Origin: Salinicoccus roseus
GTDB lineage: Bacteria > Bacillota > Bacilli > Staphylococcales > Salinicoccaceae
Length of the DNA: 64,000 bases
NCBI RefSeq assembly: GCF_003814515.1
Contig: NZ_RKQJ01000001.1
Span: forward strand, 1,329,795-1,393,794
Direction: 5' to 3'
This document shows positions 9,315 to 18,028 of the stretch, piece after piece (the first letter of the stretch is position 1; each line of letters starts with the position of its first letter). The notes below the pieces were generated by a model, which was not told the origin of the DNA, did not search any database, and saw nothing but the letters and a program-made list of their open reading frames with translations. Made by a program: the position numbers and the translations under genes.

Positions 9315-10392
9315 AGTAGAGAACCTTAAACAATATTTCCCGATCAAAGGCGGACTCTTGGGGCGCACAGTAAACAACGTCAAGGCGGTCGACGATATCT
9401 CCTTCACCATCGGCAGGGGCGAAACGGTCTCCGTAGTTGGTGAATCCGGTTGTGGAAAGTCCACTACAGGACGTGCCATCCTGAGGCTTGATGAACCGAC
9501 TGAAGGGAACATCGAGTTCGATGGCAAGGATGTACTCGGCAAGAGTGCTTCTGAAATGCGCAGCATGAGAAGCGAAATGCAGATCATCTTCCAGGATCCA
9601 TATGCCTCCCTGAACCCCCGCAAGACTGTCCGCCAGACGCTCAACGAAGCCATGGACATCCATAACATCGTTCCAAAGAAGGAACGCAACGACCGCATCA
9701 TCGAGCTTATGGAGACGGTCGGTCTGCAAAAGCACCAGATCGACCGCTTCCCCCACGAGTTCTCCGGCGGCCAGAGGCAGCGTATCGGCATCGCCCGTGC
9801 ACTGTCGGTCAATCCGAAACTCATCATCTGTGATGAAGCAGTCAGTGCCCTTGATGTATCCATCCAGGCACAGGTTCTGAACCTGCTCAAACGTCTGCAG
9901 CGTGAGATGGGTCTGACATATCTCTTCATCGCCCATGACCTTGGGGTCGTACGCCACATATCAGACCGCATCATCGTCATGTACCTCGGCAAGATCGTCG
10001 AGATCGGTGATACGAAGAGCATTTTCGAGAATCCACAGCACCCTTATACGAAAGCCCTGCTTTCTGCGATACCGGTGCCGGATCCGAAGAAGAAGTCGGA
10101 ACGGATCTTCCTGCGCGGAGACGTCCCTTCCCCGATCGATCCGCCGACAGGCTGCCGCTTCCACACAAGGTGTCCTTTCGCCACGGACAAGTGCCGTGAC
10201 GTGGTACCGGAACTGGAAGAGAAGGATGAAATCTACAAAGGCAAGCACAGCGTGGCCTGCCACTATGCACTGGATATCCAGCAGGGCAAGCATAAACCAA
10301 AATATAATATGACGGATGTGCGCAAAAGCCTGGGAGATGAAGACACAGATAACCAAAGTGCTGAAAAAGAAGTGGAAAAAACACAGAAATAA
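9292..10392 (+). CDS. dppF: Peptide ABC transporter ATP-binding protein, DppF type
   Basis: A 366-residue ATPase, second nucleotide-binding subunit of the Dpp importer. Walker A GESGCGKS, signature FSGGQRQR and Walker B LIICDEAVSALD are visible; the C-terminal domain contains CRFHTRCPFATDKC. The last 40 residues are a charged Lys/Glu extension beyond the usual family end. It overlaps dppD by 23 nt with its own ribosome binding site (GAGAAGGGAG). Last gene of the operon. Confidence 0.93.
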
Positions 10393-10426
10393 AATAAAGC
10401 TCCCTCACATTGAGGGAGCTTTATTT
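10392..10426. terminator. Bidirectional terminator, dppF / DUF456 gene
   Basis: A perfect 16-bp stem (AAATAAAGCTCCCTCA with its complement) and a 3-nt loop, A-rich on one side and T-rich on the other, sits between two convergent genes and can serve both. Confidence 0.9.
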
Positions 10427-10430
10427 ATGT

Positions 10431-10916
10431 CTAGAACACGAGCGCATCCAGCAGGAACCATGCCACCATCAGCACATAGACGACTGCATTGAATACGGCG
10501 CTTGATACGAAGGCAAGCAATGAACCGACGGATGCCTTCAATGCCTGGTTGAAGTCCTTCGAATTGATTGCTTCTACAATCAATACCAGTACAAAAGGCA
10601 CGAAGATGATGCCAAACGGTGGATACAGGAACATCCCGATGACCACCCCGACGATTGCGGCATACTCACCGCGCTTGGTACCCCCGTATCTTTTTACGAA
10701 ATAGCTGTTTGCGATGAAGTCGCTGAAAAGCACCAGCACCGTCAGGACGAATACGATGATCCAGAACATCCATGACAGGGTCTCGCTGTTGAGTGCAAAG
10801 TGGTAGACGAGAAAACCGATCCAGAACATCAATACGGACGGAACGACCGGAAAGACCAGCCCCAAAAATCCGATGATGAACGAAGCGATGACAATGAGCC
10901 ACCATATGATTTCCAT
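10431..10916 (-). CDS. DUF456 family membrane protein
   Basis: A 161-residue protein that is almost wholly hydrophobic, with about four or five predicted membrane helices and the DUF456 pattern at the N terminus (GFLGLVFPVVPSVLMFWIGF) and a Gly-rich YPPFGIIFVPF segment. Its molecular role is not established. Its ATG overlaps the stop of the upstream MFS gene by one base (TAATG), so the two are translated together. Confidence 0.85.
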   Translation of the reverse strand: MEIIWWLIVIASFIIGFLGLVFPVVPSVLMFWIGFLVYHFALNSETLSWMFWIIVFVLTVLVLFSDFIANSYFVKRYGGTKRGEYAAIVGVVIGMFLYPPFGIIFVPFVLVLIVEAINSKDFNQALKASVGSLLAFVSSAVFNAVVYVLMVAWFLLDALVF

Positions 10917-12133
10917 TATATTTCCCCTTTCCTGATTTCACTTCTAGTAAAGAAGAACAGTATGAACGCTAGGAATACGAACGTTCCCGATACAAAGAAT
11001 GAGTACTCCAATCCTACAACATCACTGGCCATTCCACCAAGCAGGTTGCCCAGAAGCTGGCCGATGATCATCGCATTGGCGAAAAGCGTCGATGCATATC
11101 CCGGGAAATCCGGAAGCAGATCCTGGAAATAGCTGATGCCGAGCCCGAGCAGGACTGCGAGGAATATCGCCAGTGGCACTTGTCCGATCACCATTGCTGT
11201 GAAATCATTGAAGATGCCGATCGACATGAAATAGAGGCTGCCGAGAAAGGCTCCGAGAATCAACAGAGATTTGGAGCTGATCCTGCCTGCAATCATCCCC
11301 ATGAATATCATGAAGGGCACTTCAAGGCCGGCACAGAGACTTGACAGTATCCCTACACCGCGCTCCCCTTCCCCGAGGTATTTCGTCACATAGAGCGGCA
11401 TATTGAGGAGGTACATCCATTGTCCCACATGCAGCATCGTAAACGCTATGAATGGAAGCAGCAGCGCAGGTGTCCTGAGCAGGTTGGGCGCAATCTTTTC
11501 CTCATAGCTTTTTATATCAACGGCGCTCTGGGGCACGACCTTCTTCTCTGCGGGACGGATCAGGAAGGACAGTCCCAGTACAAGTATGAACATGATGACA
11601 GTACCCGTAAACAGACCGTTGAAACCATAGATCCCGATCAGCACGGAGCCGATCAGCGGGCCGAACAGGAAGCCGAAGGAGAACATCGACCTGAGCACGG
11701 TATTCGCAAGGACGGCAATGCTCGACCTGTAGGCGTTTATCGATTCACGTGCTGAAGCATAGAGCTGCGGCATTGCAGGCGCCCCGAGTGATGCGAACAG
11801 TATATATGACAAGGCCAGAAGCCAGACATTGCCAATGATGAGATAGCTTGAGAAGGCAATGATCATCATCACCAGGGCGCCGATGATGAGATACTTGCGG
11901 TCAAAGGCCATCCGGTCGCTTTTCCTTCCGATGAAAGTGTTCATCATGAAACTTCCAACGGCAACCGTTGCCATGAAAAGTCCGTATGTGGCGGTCGGCA
12001 TGCCATGCGTCTCCGTCATGAAGATGACAAGGAAGGGAGCTGTGAGTGAGACGGCCATCCCGAGCAGTGTCATGTTCAGCAGGAAGAGGCGATAGTTCTG
12101 GATGTGAAAGAGTTCTCTCATTGTCTTAACCAT
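10916..12133 (-). CDS. MFS transporter, sugar-efflux (SetA/SetB)-like
   Basis: A 405-residue major facilitator with 12 predicted helices. The loop-2 motif GRKSDRMAFDRK is visible, and the overall layout resembles SetA/SetB-type sugar-efflux transporters; the substrate is unknown. The ATG at 12133 has only a weak ribosome binding site (AGAAAG), and an ATG five codons later is possible. Followed by the overlapping DUF456 gene. A LysR regulator is encoded directly upstream on the same strand, and may control it. Confidence 0.82.
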   Translation of the reverse strand: MVKTMRELFHIQNYRLFLLNMTLLGMAVSLTAPFLVIFMTETHGMPTATYGLFMATVAVGSFMMNTFIGRKSDRMAFDRKYLIIGALVMMIIAFSSYLIIGNVWLLALSYILFASLGAPAMPQLYASARESINAYRSSIAVLANTVLRSMFSFGFLFGPLIGSVLIGIYGFNGLFTGTVIMFILVLGLSFLIRPAEKKVVPQSAVDIKSYEEKIAPNLLRTPALLLPFIAFTMLHVGQWMYLLNMPLYVTKYLGEGERGVGILSSLCAGLEVPFMIFMGMIAGRISSKSLLILGAFLGSLYFMSIGIFNDFTAMVIGQVPLAIFLAVLLGLGISYFQDLLPDFPGYASTLFANAMIIGQLLGNLLGGMASDVVGLEYSFFVSGTFVFLAFILFFFTRSEIRKGEI

Positions 12134-12154
12134 TCTTTCTATACTTTTTAGTCA

Positions 12155-13012
12155 TTAATTTGCATTGACGAACGTCCGCACCAGTGTCAGGAAAGCTTTG
12201 ACCTGGGGCAGTTCAAGTACGCTTCTGTCGAAGGCGATGTACGTATCGCGGGTGATTGGACGCTCTTCGTAGAGCACTTCATCGATATTGAACTGTGTGC
12301 TGTCGAACCCTTCGACCACAATTTCAGGCAGAACGGTCATGCCGATGCCTTCAAGCAGCAGCGCGCGGCATGTCGCAATCTGATCCACCTTGATCTGGGA
12401 ATCATATTTGCGGTTGAACCGCCGTTCGAAAAACTGCTCGATTTCACTGATGTATATAGGGTCCGCCTGAAACTCTATAATGGGAAGCCGCTTCTCATCA
12501 TCGGTCGTTTTCGGTGTCACCAGATAATGGCGGTCCACAAACAGCAGTTCATTCTGCTTGTTCAGTATCCGGTTTCCCCGCACGATGCATATATGGAAGT
12601 CATTCTGCTCGTTGATGATCTGCTGCGAAGAACCGACCTTGATCTTGATGTTCACATTCGGATAGAGCTTCAGGTACTGGGCCAGTATTTCGGGAAGTAT
12701 AGTATGGCCGATCAGCGAGGAGACGCCTATGGAGAGGTTTCCCTGTATGGAATTCTGGTTGATGCGTATGTATTCCTTGACCAGCGACTCACGCTCTACG
12801 ACATTGCGGGCGTGCTCGATGATCTTCTCCCCTTCCCCGGTTACATACAATTCCTTCTTCGTGCGGACGAATATCTTCACTCCCCACTCGTCTTCGATGG
12901 ATTTCAGACGCTGGCTCACAGCGGGCTGGGAAATGAACAGCTTTTCTGCAGCACGCCGCAGGGTCCGCGTCTCATCCAGTGTGACGAGCAGCTTATAATC
13001 ATCGACTTTCAT
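12155..13012 (-). CDS. LysR family transcriptional regulator
   Basis: A 285-residue LysR-type regulator. The N-terminal winged helix (residues about 1-60) has the signature AAEKLFISQPAVSQRLKSIE; the remainder is a substrate-binding-like effector domain. The start follows GAAAGGGTG. It is 21 nt upstream of, and in the same direction as, the MFS gene, and divergent from the SDR at 13155; either may be a target. Its inducer cannot be inferred. Confidence 0.9.
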   Translation of the reverse strand: MKVDDYKLLVTLDETRTLRRAAEKLFISQPAVSQRLKSIEDEWGVKIFVRTKKELYVTGEGEKIIEHARNVVERESLVKEYIRINQNSIQGNLSIGVSSLIGHTILPEILAQYLKLYPNVNIKIKVGSSQQIINEQNDFHICIVRGNRILNKQNELLFVDRHYLVTPKTTDDEKRLPIIEFQADPIYISEIEQFFERRFNRKYDSQIKVDQIATCRALLLEGIGMTVLPEIVVEGFDSTQFNIDEVLYEERPITRDTYIAFDRSVLELPQVKAFLTLVRTFVNAN

Positions 13013-13086
13013 TCATTCAACACCCTTTCATCAATAAGAAAATCTTATCACAAATAAATAATTGTACAATCCTTGATTTCGAATAA

Positions 13087-13112
13087 GTGTAGCGCAAGTA
13101 CTCTTTGGGTAT
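13087..13112 (+). promoter_or_regulatory. Candidate sigma-B promoter of the SDR at 13155
   Basis: GTGTAG followed after 14 bp by GGGTAT; the established sigma-B consensus is GTTTAA-N13-15-GGGWAW, so the -10 is perfect and the -35 matches 4 of 6. The downstream gene belongs to a family often under general-stress control. Confidence 0.55.
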
Positions 13113-13154
13113 ATGCCTATTGATCAAATCATTGTAATGGGAGGCAATATTACT

Positions 13155-14033
13155 ATGAATGAACAGAACAAACATGAGAAGATCGATGAAAAAATCGAAG
13201 GCTATACACTGGAGCGTCAACCCGGCATTGAGGGTGAGATGGACCCCAAGCCGATATTCGAAGACGATGAATACAAAGGCAGCGGCAAACTGAAGGACAA
13301 GGTCGCCATCATCACCGGCGGCGATTCCGGCATCGGCCGTGCAGTTGCGGTCGCTTATGCCAAGGAAGGTGCCAATATGGTCATCGCCTATCTGGATGAG
13401 CATGACGATGCGAATAAGACGAAGGAAATTGTCGAGTCCTACGGGGTCAAATGTGAAACCTACGCATTTGACGTCAAAAAGAAAGCCGAATGTGAAAAAC
13501 TCGTTAAGTTCACCATCGACAACTTCGGCAAACTGAACGTGCTGGTCAACCACGCTGGCGTCCAGTATCCAACAGAAGATTTCCTCGATATCGGAGAAGA
13601 CCAGATCAGAGAAACTTTCGAAACAAACATCTACGGCATCATATTCATGTCCCAGGCAGCACTGCCGTACTTGGACAAGGGTGATGCCATCGTCAACACG
13701 ACAAGCGTCACCGCCTATAGGGGTTCACCCGGACTCATCGAATATTCCGCAACGAATGGAGCCATCACGTCGTTCACACGCTCGCTGGCAGGCAACCTTG
13801 CCTCAAAAGGCATCCGTGTCAACGGCGTTGCTCCCGGTCCGATATATACACCGCTCATCCCTGCAACATTTGATGCGGAGAAAGTCGAACAGCACGGCGG
13901 GGAAACACCGCTTGGACGCCGCGGCCAGCCAAGTGAACTTGCCCCAAGCTATGTGATGCTCGCATCGAACGATTCAAGCTATATGACGGGGCAGATCATC
14001 CACGTCAATGGCGGAGACTTCATGACCACTTAA
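13155..14033 (+). CDS. Short-chain dehydrogenase of the YhdF/YdaD general-stress type, catalytic Lys replaced
   Basis: A 292-residue SDR oxidoreductase with the extended, charged N terminus (residues 1-45) seen in this subfamily, then a Rossmann fold with GGDSGIGRA. The catalytic Ser and Tyr are present, but the YxxxK motif reads YSATN, with AAT (Asn) instead of Lys, and the NNAG motif reads NHAG. Cofactor binding and proton relay would normally need that Lys, so activity is doubtful. The start at 13155 follows GGGAGG. Monocistronic with a candidate sigma-B promoter. Confidence 0.88.
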   Translation: MNEQNKHEKIDEKIEGYTLERQPGIEGEMDPKPIFEDDEYKGSGKLKDKVAIITGGDSGIGRAVAVAYAKEGANMVIAYLDEHDDANKTKEIVESYGVKCETYAFDVKKKAECEKLVKFTIDNFGKLNVLVNHAGVQYPTEDFLDIGEDQIRETFETNIYGIIFMSQAALPYLDKGDAIVNTTSVTAYRGSPGLIEYSATNGAITSFTRSLAGNLASKGIRVNGVAPGPIYTPLIPATFDAEKVEQHGGETPLGRRGQPSELAPSYVMLASNDSSYMTGQIIHVNGGDFMTT

Positions 14034-14037
14034 ACGA

Positions 14038-14072
14038 AAAACAGTAAGGAGAAAAAATCTCCTTACTGTTTT
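14038..14072. terminator. Bidirectional terminator, SDR / DUF402 gene
   Basis: Stem ACAGTAAGGAGA / TCTCCTTACTGT with a 5-nt A loop and flanking A and T runs, between convergent genes. Confidence 0.9.
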
Positions 14073-14603
14073 TTACTGGTCGATTGTCCGTTTACAGTGC
14101 TCTGCAAAACGTCTGAAGCAGTCAAAATCCACTTCAATATCCTGCATCAGCTGGTTGGCGACCACATAAGCGTAATCATGCTCCGCTTCAGTGATCTGCC
14201 CTCTTTTCACCGCCCGCTTTATATCCCGTTCGTCGACGAGTTCGTAGCGGCCATCGGGCAGAACGAGCACATCAAGATAAATATCCGTCCGCCTGGCGTC
14301 GCCAAGCTCCAGTATATGTTCGATATTGATGTCAAAGTAGTACTGCAGCACCTGGCCCCTATCATCATACATGACGGTAAGACTGTAGTTCCCATTCTTC
14401 GGCATGATCTGCAGCCATTTGTAGTGATTATCACATACCCGGACCTTCTTATCCAATATCGGCACCGTTAGCGGAGACCGGACCTTATGGATATCAAGCA
14501 GTCCGACCAGTATTTCCTCACCTTCATGGTGGATGATTTTTTCCTTGTAGTCAGATCGGAGGAGACGTCTCCATCCTCTCTTATCGAGGTATTTGGTTTT
14601 CAT
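14073..14603 (-). CDS. DUF402 domain protein, probable nucleotide phosphatase
   Basis: A 176-residue protein of the DUF402 family; characterised members (S. aureus Sa1684, YgaC type) hydrolyse nucleoside tri- and diphosphates. The characteristic acidic cluster is visible (YYFDINIEH and ARRTDIYLDVLVLPDGRYELVDERD). Two earlier in-frame starts exist; the ATG at 14603 is chosen because GGGGGAAGGAG is best spaced for it. Cytosolic, monocistronic. The precise substrate is not inferable. Confidence 0.8.
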   Translation of the reverse strand: MKTKYLDKRGWRRLLRSDYKEKIIHHEGEEILVGLLDIHKVRSPLTVPILDKKVRVCDNHYKWLQIMPKNGNYSLTVMYDDRGQVLQYYFDINIEHILELGDARRTDIYLDVLVLPDGRYELVDERDIKRAVKRGQITEAEHDYAYVVANQLMQDIEVDFDCFRRFAEHCKRTIDQ

Positions 14604-14680
14604 CACGTTCATCTCCTTCCCCCAATTATACAAAAATCGGGGAAAGAATGTGAAGGAATAAGGATCTTAAATATTACAGG

Positions 14681-16687
14681 CTATTCGATGCCGATCATAT
14701 AGTGTGTATCAGCGGCAGCATTCCTTTCCATTTCAGGACCGAATTGCTGCATGAATGCAGGTGAGTACAACAGCACCTGATCTGCAGCCGCATCCAATTC
14801 CCCTTCGTTTAAGGTCTCCATGACTTCAGCGCGGTCGCCATCCCCCAATTCCTCCAATGGATACGCTTCATTCAATTCATCGAATGAAAGGGTCTGATAA
14901 TCTGAGAAGAAGTCCTCTTTTTCATCATTGGACAGTGAGATTGTATGCATTGTCCGGCTGTCCGTCGCTCCAAGGAAGTCTGCTATATCCTGATCTTTTT
15001 CCACTACATCCAGAACCGCAGGGTTATAGATGGATGCCCGGCCCTGGTAATGATTCAATTCGAAGCCGACCGACACATTCACCATCGGAACATTCGTATT
15101 GCTGACCAAAGCAGGAATCTGCTCATCAATCCTGGGCGCATGTCTTTGATAGTCCTTGACGAAGTCTGCTATTTCTTCAGAAGAATAAAGGGCCACATAG
15201 CCGTTCACGCCAGAAATTTCCATATTTCTTATATCTCCAGCATCGGTGATGTTATAGACGATATCATAGGATGTTGAAAAGCTGCTGCTGTTCAAGGTTT
15301 CGAGGAGGGTATCATATTGTGTGTTATTCAGTGTAATCGTTTCGTATCTTCTATTGACGTGATCCCCATCCTTCATCCGGTAGGTGATCTCGAGTGCCTC
15401 TCCATCATATTCATTGGTTCTTGGAGCCGACTGCCCGACTGCTGCCTGATGGAGGGAGAGGGTCTGGCCGATGACCTCAGGATCACTGATGAACATATAA
15501 TCTTCACTCATCCCATCAGCACTGCCTCCACCCCTTCCATACATGCTCGCCCAGTGTGCGTTGATGCTGACACTGTCGACTTCCCCTTCCTCTGGAACAT
15601 ATGATGTATACTGCTGCCAACCGAAGACAAAGAAGATCCAGAAGAGGACTATAGATACTGCAGTGATCACTAGGGAGCGCTTCCTGAACTGTATTTTTGC
15701 CGTACCCTGGAAGAACATCTCCTGAACAATATACGAAAATACCGCTCCGATGATGAAGGCCAATATGAAGACGAGCGTCAGCCTAGGCAAAGCGAAGGAA
15801 ATGGCAAGCCCGAGAAGAAGCATCCCTGAAATCGTGATGAAAGCAACCAGTATATCCCGCACCCAAGTATTGGTGAAAGTATGATGGATATCCTCATTCC
15901 GGCTTCTATTGTAGATTACATAGGAGAACACGATCAATATTACGGCCAATAGGGACCATATTATCGTCTTCCATAGTATCAGTCCCTCCATGGCCTGCTG
16001 AACAGCAAAAATGGGGAATGTATTGTCCGTGACGACACTAAGCAGTCCCCCTCCACCTGTAGTCGGAGCAGTGACGATCCCATCATAAAGCATGTCTGCC
16101 ACCGCTACGGTCAGCCCCCAGAAGACAAGGGGCAGAAAGAAGACGATGATGACCAGCTGCATATGGACGAATATGCTGTTCACAAGAAAACCGAGGAAGA
16201 CAGCCGAAGCAAAGACGACGATCAGTACAAATAGGGTGTAGAAGAACCACTCCACAATCTGAATGAAGGTGATCTCAAAGGCCAGAAAGTACCTTTCGAA
16301 AAATAGGATGAGGGCTGTTACGGCAAGCGGCACGATGATATTGATGATTCCGGCAGCTAGTGCATGGGTGAGCAGCCCTCCCCTTCTGATCGGCAGGCTG
16401 TGCATGAAATCGACTGAAGCCTCCCTATTTTTGTAGTTGAAGAGGAACATCACCATAAACAGCACATAAAGCATGCCGCCGGCAAGCTGGAAACCAATCA
16501 TCATATCCAATGGATTTTCCGGCAGGGCTCTCCTGCCGCCCATCATCTCGAAATTGGATGATGCAATCCATAGTGCCAAAGGTTGGATCAGTACATTTCC
16601 GATGAGGAACAGTACCGTCAGCCAGAATATTCCACCCATGAAATGATTGAGCAGCGTCCTATTCAACAATGATGTTGCTGATTTCAT
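14681..16687 (-). CDS. ABC transporter permease with DUF6449-like region
   Basis: A 668-residue membrane protein, the permease partner of the ATPase encoded upstream. About ten hydrophobic segments: a first block of six in residues 10-290, then a second group to about 360, followed by a roughly 300-residue extracytoplasmic C-terminal region. The start at 16687 is preferred to one seven codons earlier because the GGGGGAAAAAGG site lies directly upstream. The 5' end lies inside the ATPase gene, so translation is coupled. The arrangement GntR-ATPase-permease resembles the B. subtilis ytrABC cluster, which responds to cell-wall antibiotics. Confidence 0.8.
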   Translation of the reverse strand: MKSATSLLNRTLLNHFMGGIFWLTVLFLIGNVLIQPLALWIASSNFEMMGGRRALPENPLDMMIGFQLAGGMLYVLFMVMFLFNYKNREASVDFMHSLPIRRGGLLTHALAAGIINIIVPLAVTALILFFERYFLAFEITFIQIVEWFFYTLFVLIVVFASAVFLGFLVNSIFVHMQLVIIVFFLPLVFWGLTVAVADMLYDGIVTAPTTGGGGLLSVVTDNTFPIFAVQQAMEGLILWKTIIWSLLAVILIVFSYVIYNRSRNEDIHHTFTNTWVRDILVAFITISGMLLLGLAISFALPRLTLVFILAFIIGAVFSYIVQEMFFQGTAKIQFRKRSLVITAVSIVLFWIFFVFGWQQYTSYVPEEGEVDSVSINAHWASMYGRGGGSADGMSEDYMFISDPEVIGQTLSLHQAAVGQSAPRTNEYDGEALEITYRMKDGDHVNRRYETITLNNTQYDTLLETLNSSSFSTSYDIVYNITDAGDIRNMEISGVNGYVALYSSEEIADFVKDYQRHAPRIDEQIPALVSNTNVPMVNVSVGFELNHYQGRASIYNPAVLDVVEKDQDIADFLGATDSRTMHTISLSNDEKEDFFSDYQTLSFDELNEAYPLEELGDGDRAEVMETLNEGELDAAADQVLLYSPAFMQQFGPEMERNAAADTHYMIGIE

Positions 16688-17564
16688 AGCCTTTTTCCCC
16701 CATTTCATAAGCGAATATCTCTTCCAGTGATAAAGGCAGGATATCGTACATCAACGGGTGATATTTCGTCACCTTCTCTTCAATGTGTTTCATATTCCCT
16801 TTGATGATGCACGTGATGACCCGTCCCTTCACTTCATGATGGACGACGCCCATCTCCCTGTAAAAGCGTTCATCGGGAAGTGTATTGAAGGCGATCTGCA
16901 GCTTGCAGTGAGAGCCTTTGATTTCATTCAGGTCGCGATGGAACAGAAGTTTCCCCTCATGCATGATGGAGACGGAATCACATAAATCCTCCATCTCCCT
17001 CAAGTTATGGCTGGATGCGATGACCGTCATGTCATGGTTCGCGATATCCTGCATCATGATGTTTTTCACCTGACGGCGGACGATCGGATCGAGGCCATCG
17101 AAAGGTTCATCCAGCAGCAGGACCTTCGGCCGTGCTGAAAATGCCAGGACAAACGATGCCTGACGCTTCATCCCTTTGGATAGCTGCGAAAGCGGCTTCT
17201 TTATATCCAGACTGAAATGTTTGGCCAGCTGCACAAAACGTTTCTGTGACCATCTGGGATACATCGACCTGTAGAACCGTCCCATGGACTCCAGCGTGGC
17301 ACCATTGAAAAAATAGGGGATGTCATTGATGAACAGTACATCATCCTTGATGCCGGGGTGCTCGAATACAGGCGACCCATCGTACAGCACCTCCCCCGCA
17401 TCCGGTTTATAGATGCCGCTGAGCAGTTTCATGAAAGTGGTCTTTCCTGCACCATTGGAGCCGAGAAGGCCATGGATGGTGCCTGAAGTGACGGTCAATG
17501 TCACATCATCGACCGCCTTCTGTCTGCTGAAAGCCTTGTCCAGCTGCCTGGTCTCAAGATTCAT
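16659..17564 (-). CDS. ABC transporter ATP-binding protein, YtrB-like
   Basis: A 301-residue nucleotide-binding protein with Walker A GSNGAGKT, a signature motif reading LSKGMKRQ, and Walker B VLLLDEPFDGLD, plus a C-terminal region typical of the DrrA/YtrB group. It overlaps the 3' end of the GntR regulator by 11 nt and its own end overlaps the permease start, so the three genes form one translationally coupled operon. Substrate unknown; export or signalling in response to envelope stress is the inferred role. Confidence 0.88.
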   Translation of the reverse strand: MNLETRQLDKAFSRQKAVDDVTLTVTSGTIHGLLGSNGAGKTTFMKLLSGIYKPDAGEVLYDGSPVFEHPGIKDDVLFINDIPYFFNGATLESMGRFYRSMYPRWSQKRFVQLAKHFSLDIKKPLSQLSKGMKRQASFVLAFSARPKVLLLDEPFDGLDPIVRRQVKNIMMQDIANHDMTVIASSHNLREMEDLCDSVSIMHEGKLLFHRDLNEIKGSHCKLQIAFNTLPDERFYREMGVVHHEVKGRVITCIIKGNMKHIEEKVTKYHPLMYDILPLSLEEIFAYEMGEKGYEISNIIVE

Positions 17565-17940
17565 CTTCCTCTCCCCTTTCCTTTTCCAAATCTTCGATCA
17601 GATTGATGAGCTTCCCTTTGGAGGCACCAAGATAGAGCAGTTCGCTGGTCACCTGTTCAAAATCACGGGTGAGCGACTCGACCTTCCGGTCGTTTTCATG
17701 TCCTTCCACACGACCGACGAAGCTTCCTTTGCCAGGCAGGGAGTAGATGTAACCTTCCCTCTCCAGTTCACGGTAGGCCTTCTGAATCGTGTTCGGGTTG
17801 ATCGTCAATTCCTGTGCAAGACTTCTGACTGAAGGAAGCTTCTCATCCGGCTTTATGACGCCCTGTATGATGAGCTGCTTTACTTTGTCGACAAGCTGTT
17901 CGTATATGGGCACACGGCTTTTAAGATCCAAGTTGATCAC
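17554..17940 (-). CDS. GntR family regulator, YtrA subfamily
   Basis: A 128-residue repressor-type protein: a winged helix (QLVDKVKQLIIQG to RELEREGYIY) and a short C-terminal dimerisation helix instead of a large effector domain, the YtrA layout. Start is GTG at 17940 behind AGGGAGGAGG. It heads the ABC operon and very likely autoregulates through the palindrome at 17959-17981. Confidence 0.9.
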   Translation of the reverse strand: MINLDLKSRVPIYEQLVDKVKQLIIQGVIKPDEKLPSVRSLAQELTINPNTIQKAYRELEREGYIYSLPGKGSFVGRVEGHENDRKVESLTRDFEQVTSELLYLGASKGKLINLIEDLEKERGEEDES

Positions 17941-17958
17941 CAGACTGCCTCCTCCCTA

Positions 17959-17981
17959 CTGTATTAATTATAATAATACAG
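17959..17981. promoter_or_regulatory. Palindromic operator upstream of the ytrA-like operon
   Basis: A perfect inverted repeat CTGTATTA-N7-TAATACAG lies 18 bp upstream of the GTG start. YtrA-family proteins bind inverted repeats in their own promoters, so this is the probable operator. A -10-like sequence overlaps it. Confidence 0.6.
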
Positions 17982-18001
17982 TTAATATGGATTAAACGCA
18001 A

Positions 18002-18024
18002 CAAAAAAACGCCCGAAGGCGTTG
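18002..18024 (-). terminator. Terminator of the SDR at 18029
   Basis: On the minus strand AACGCC-TTCG-GGCGTT followed by a T run: a short stem capped by a stable UUCG tetraloop, directly after the stop codon. Confidence 0.9.
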
Positions 18025-18028
18025 ATGA

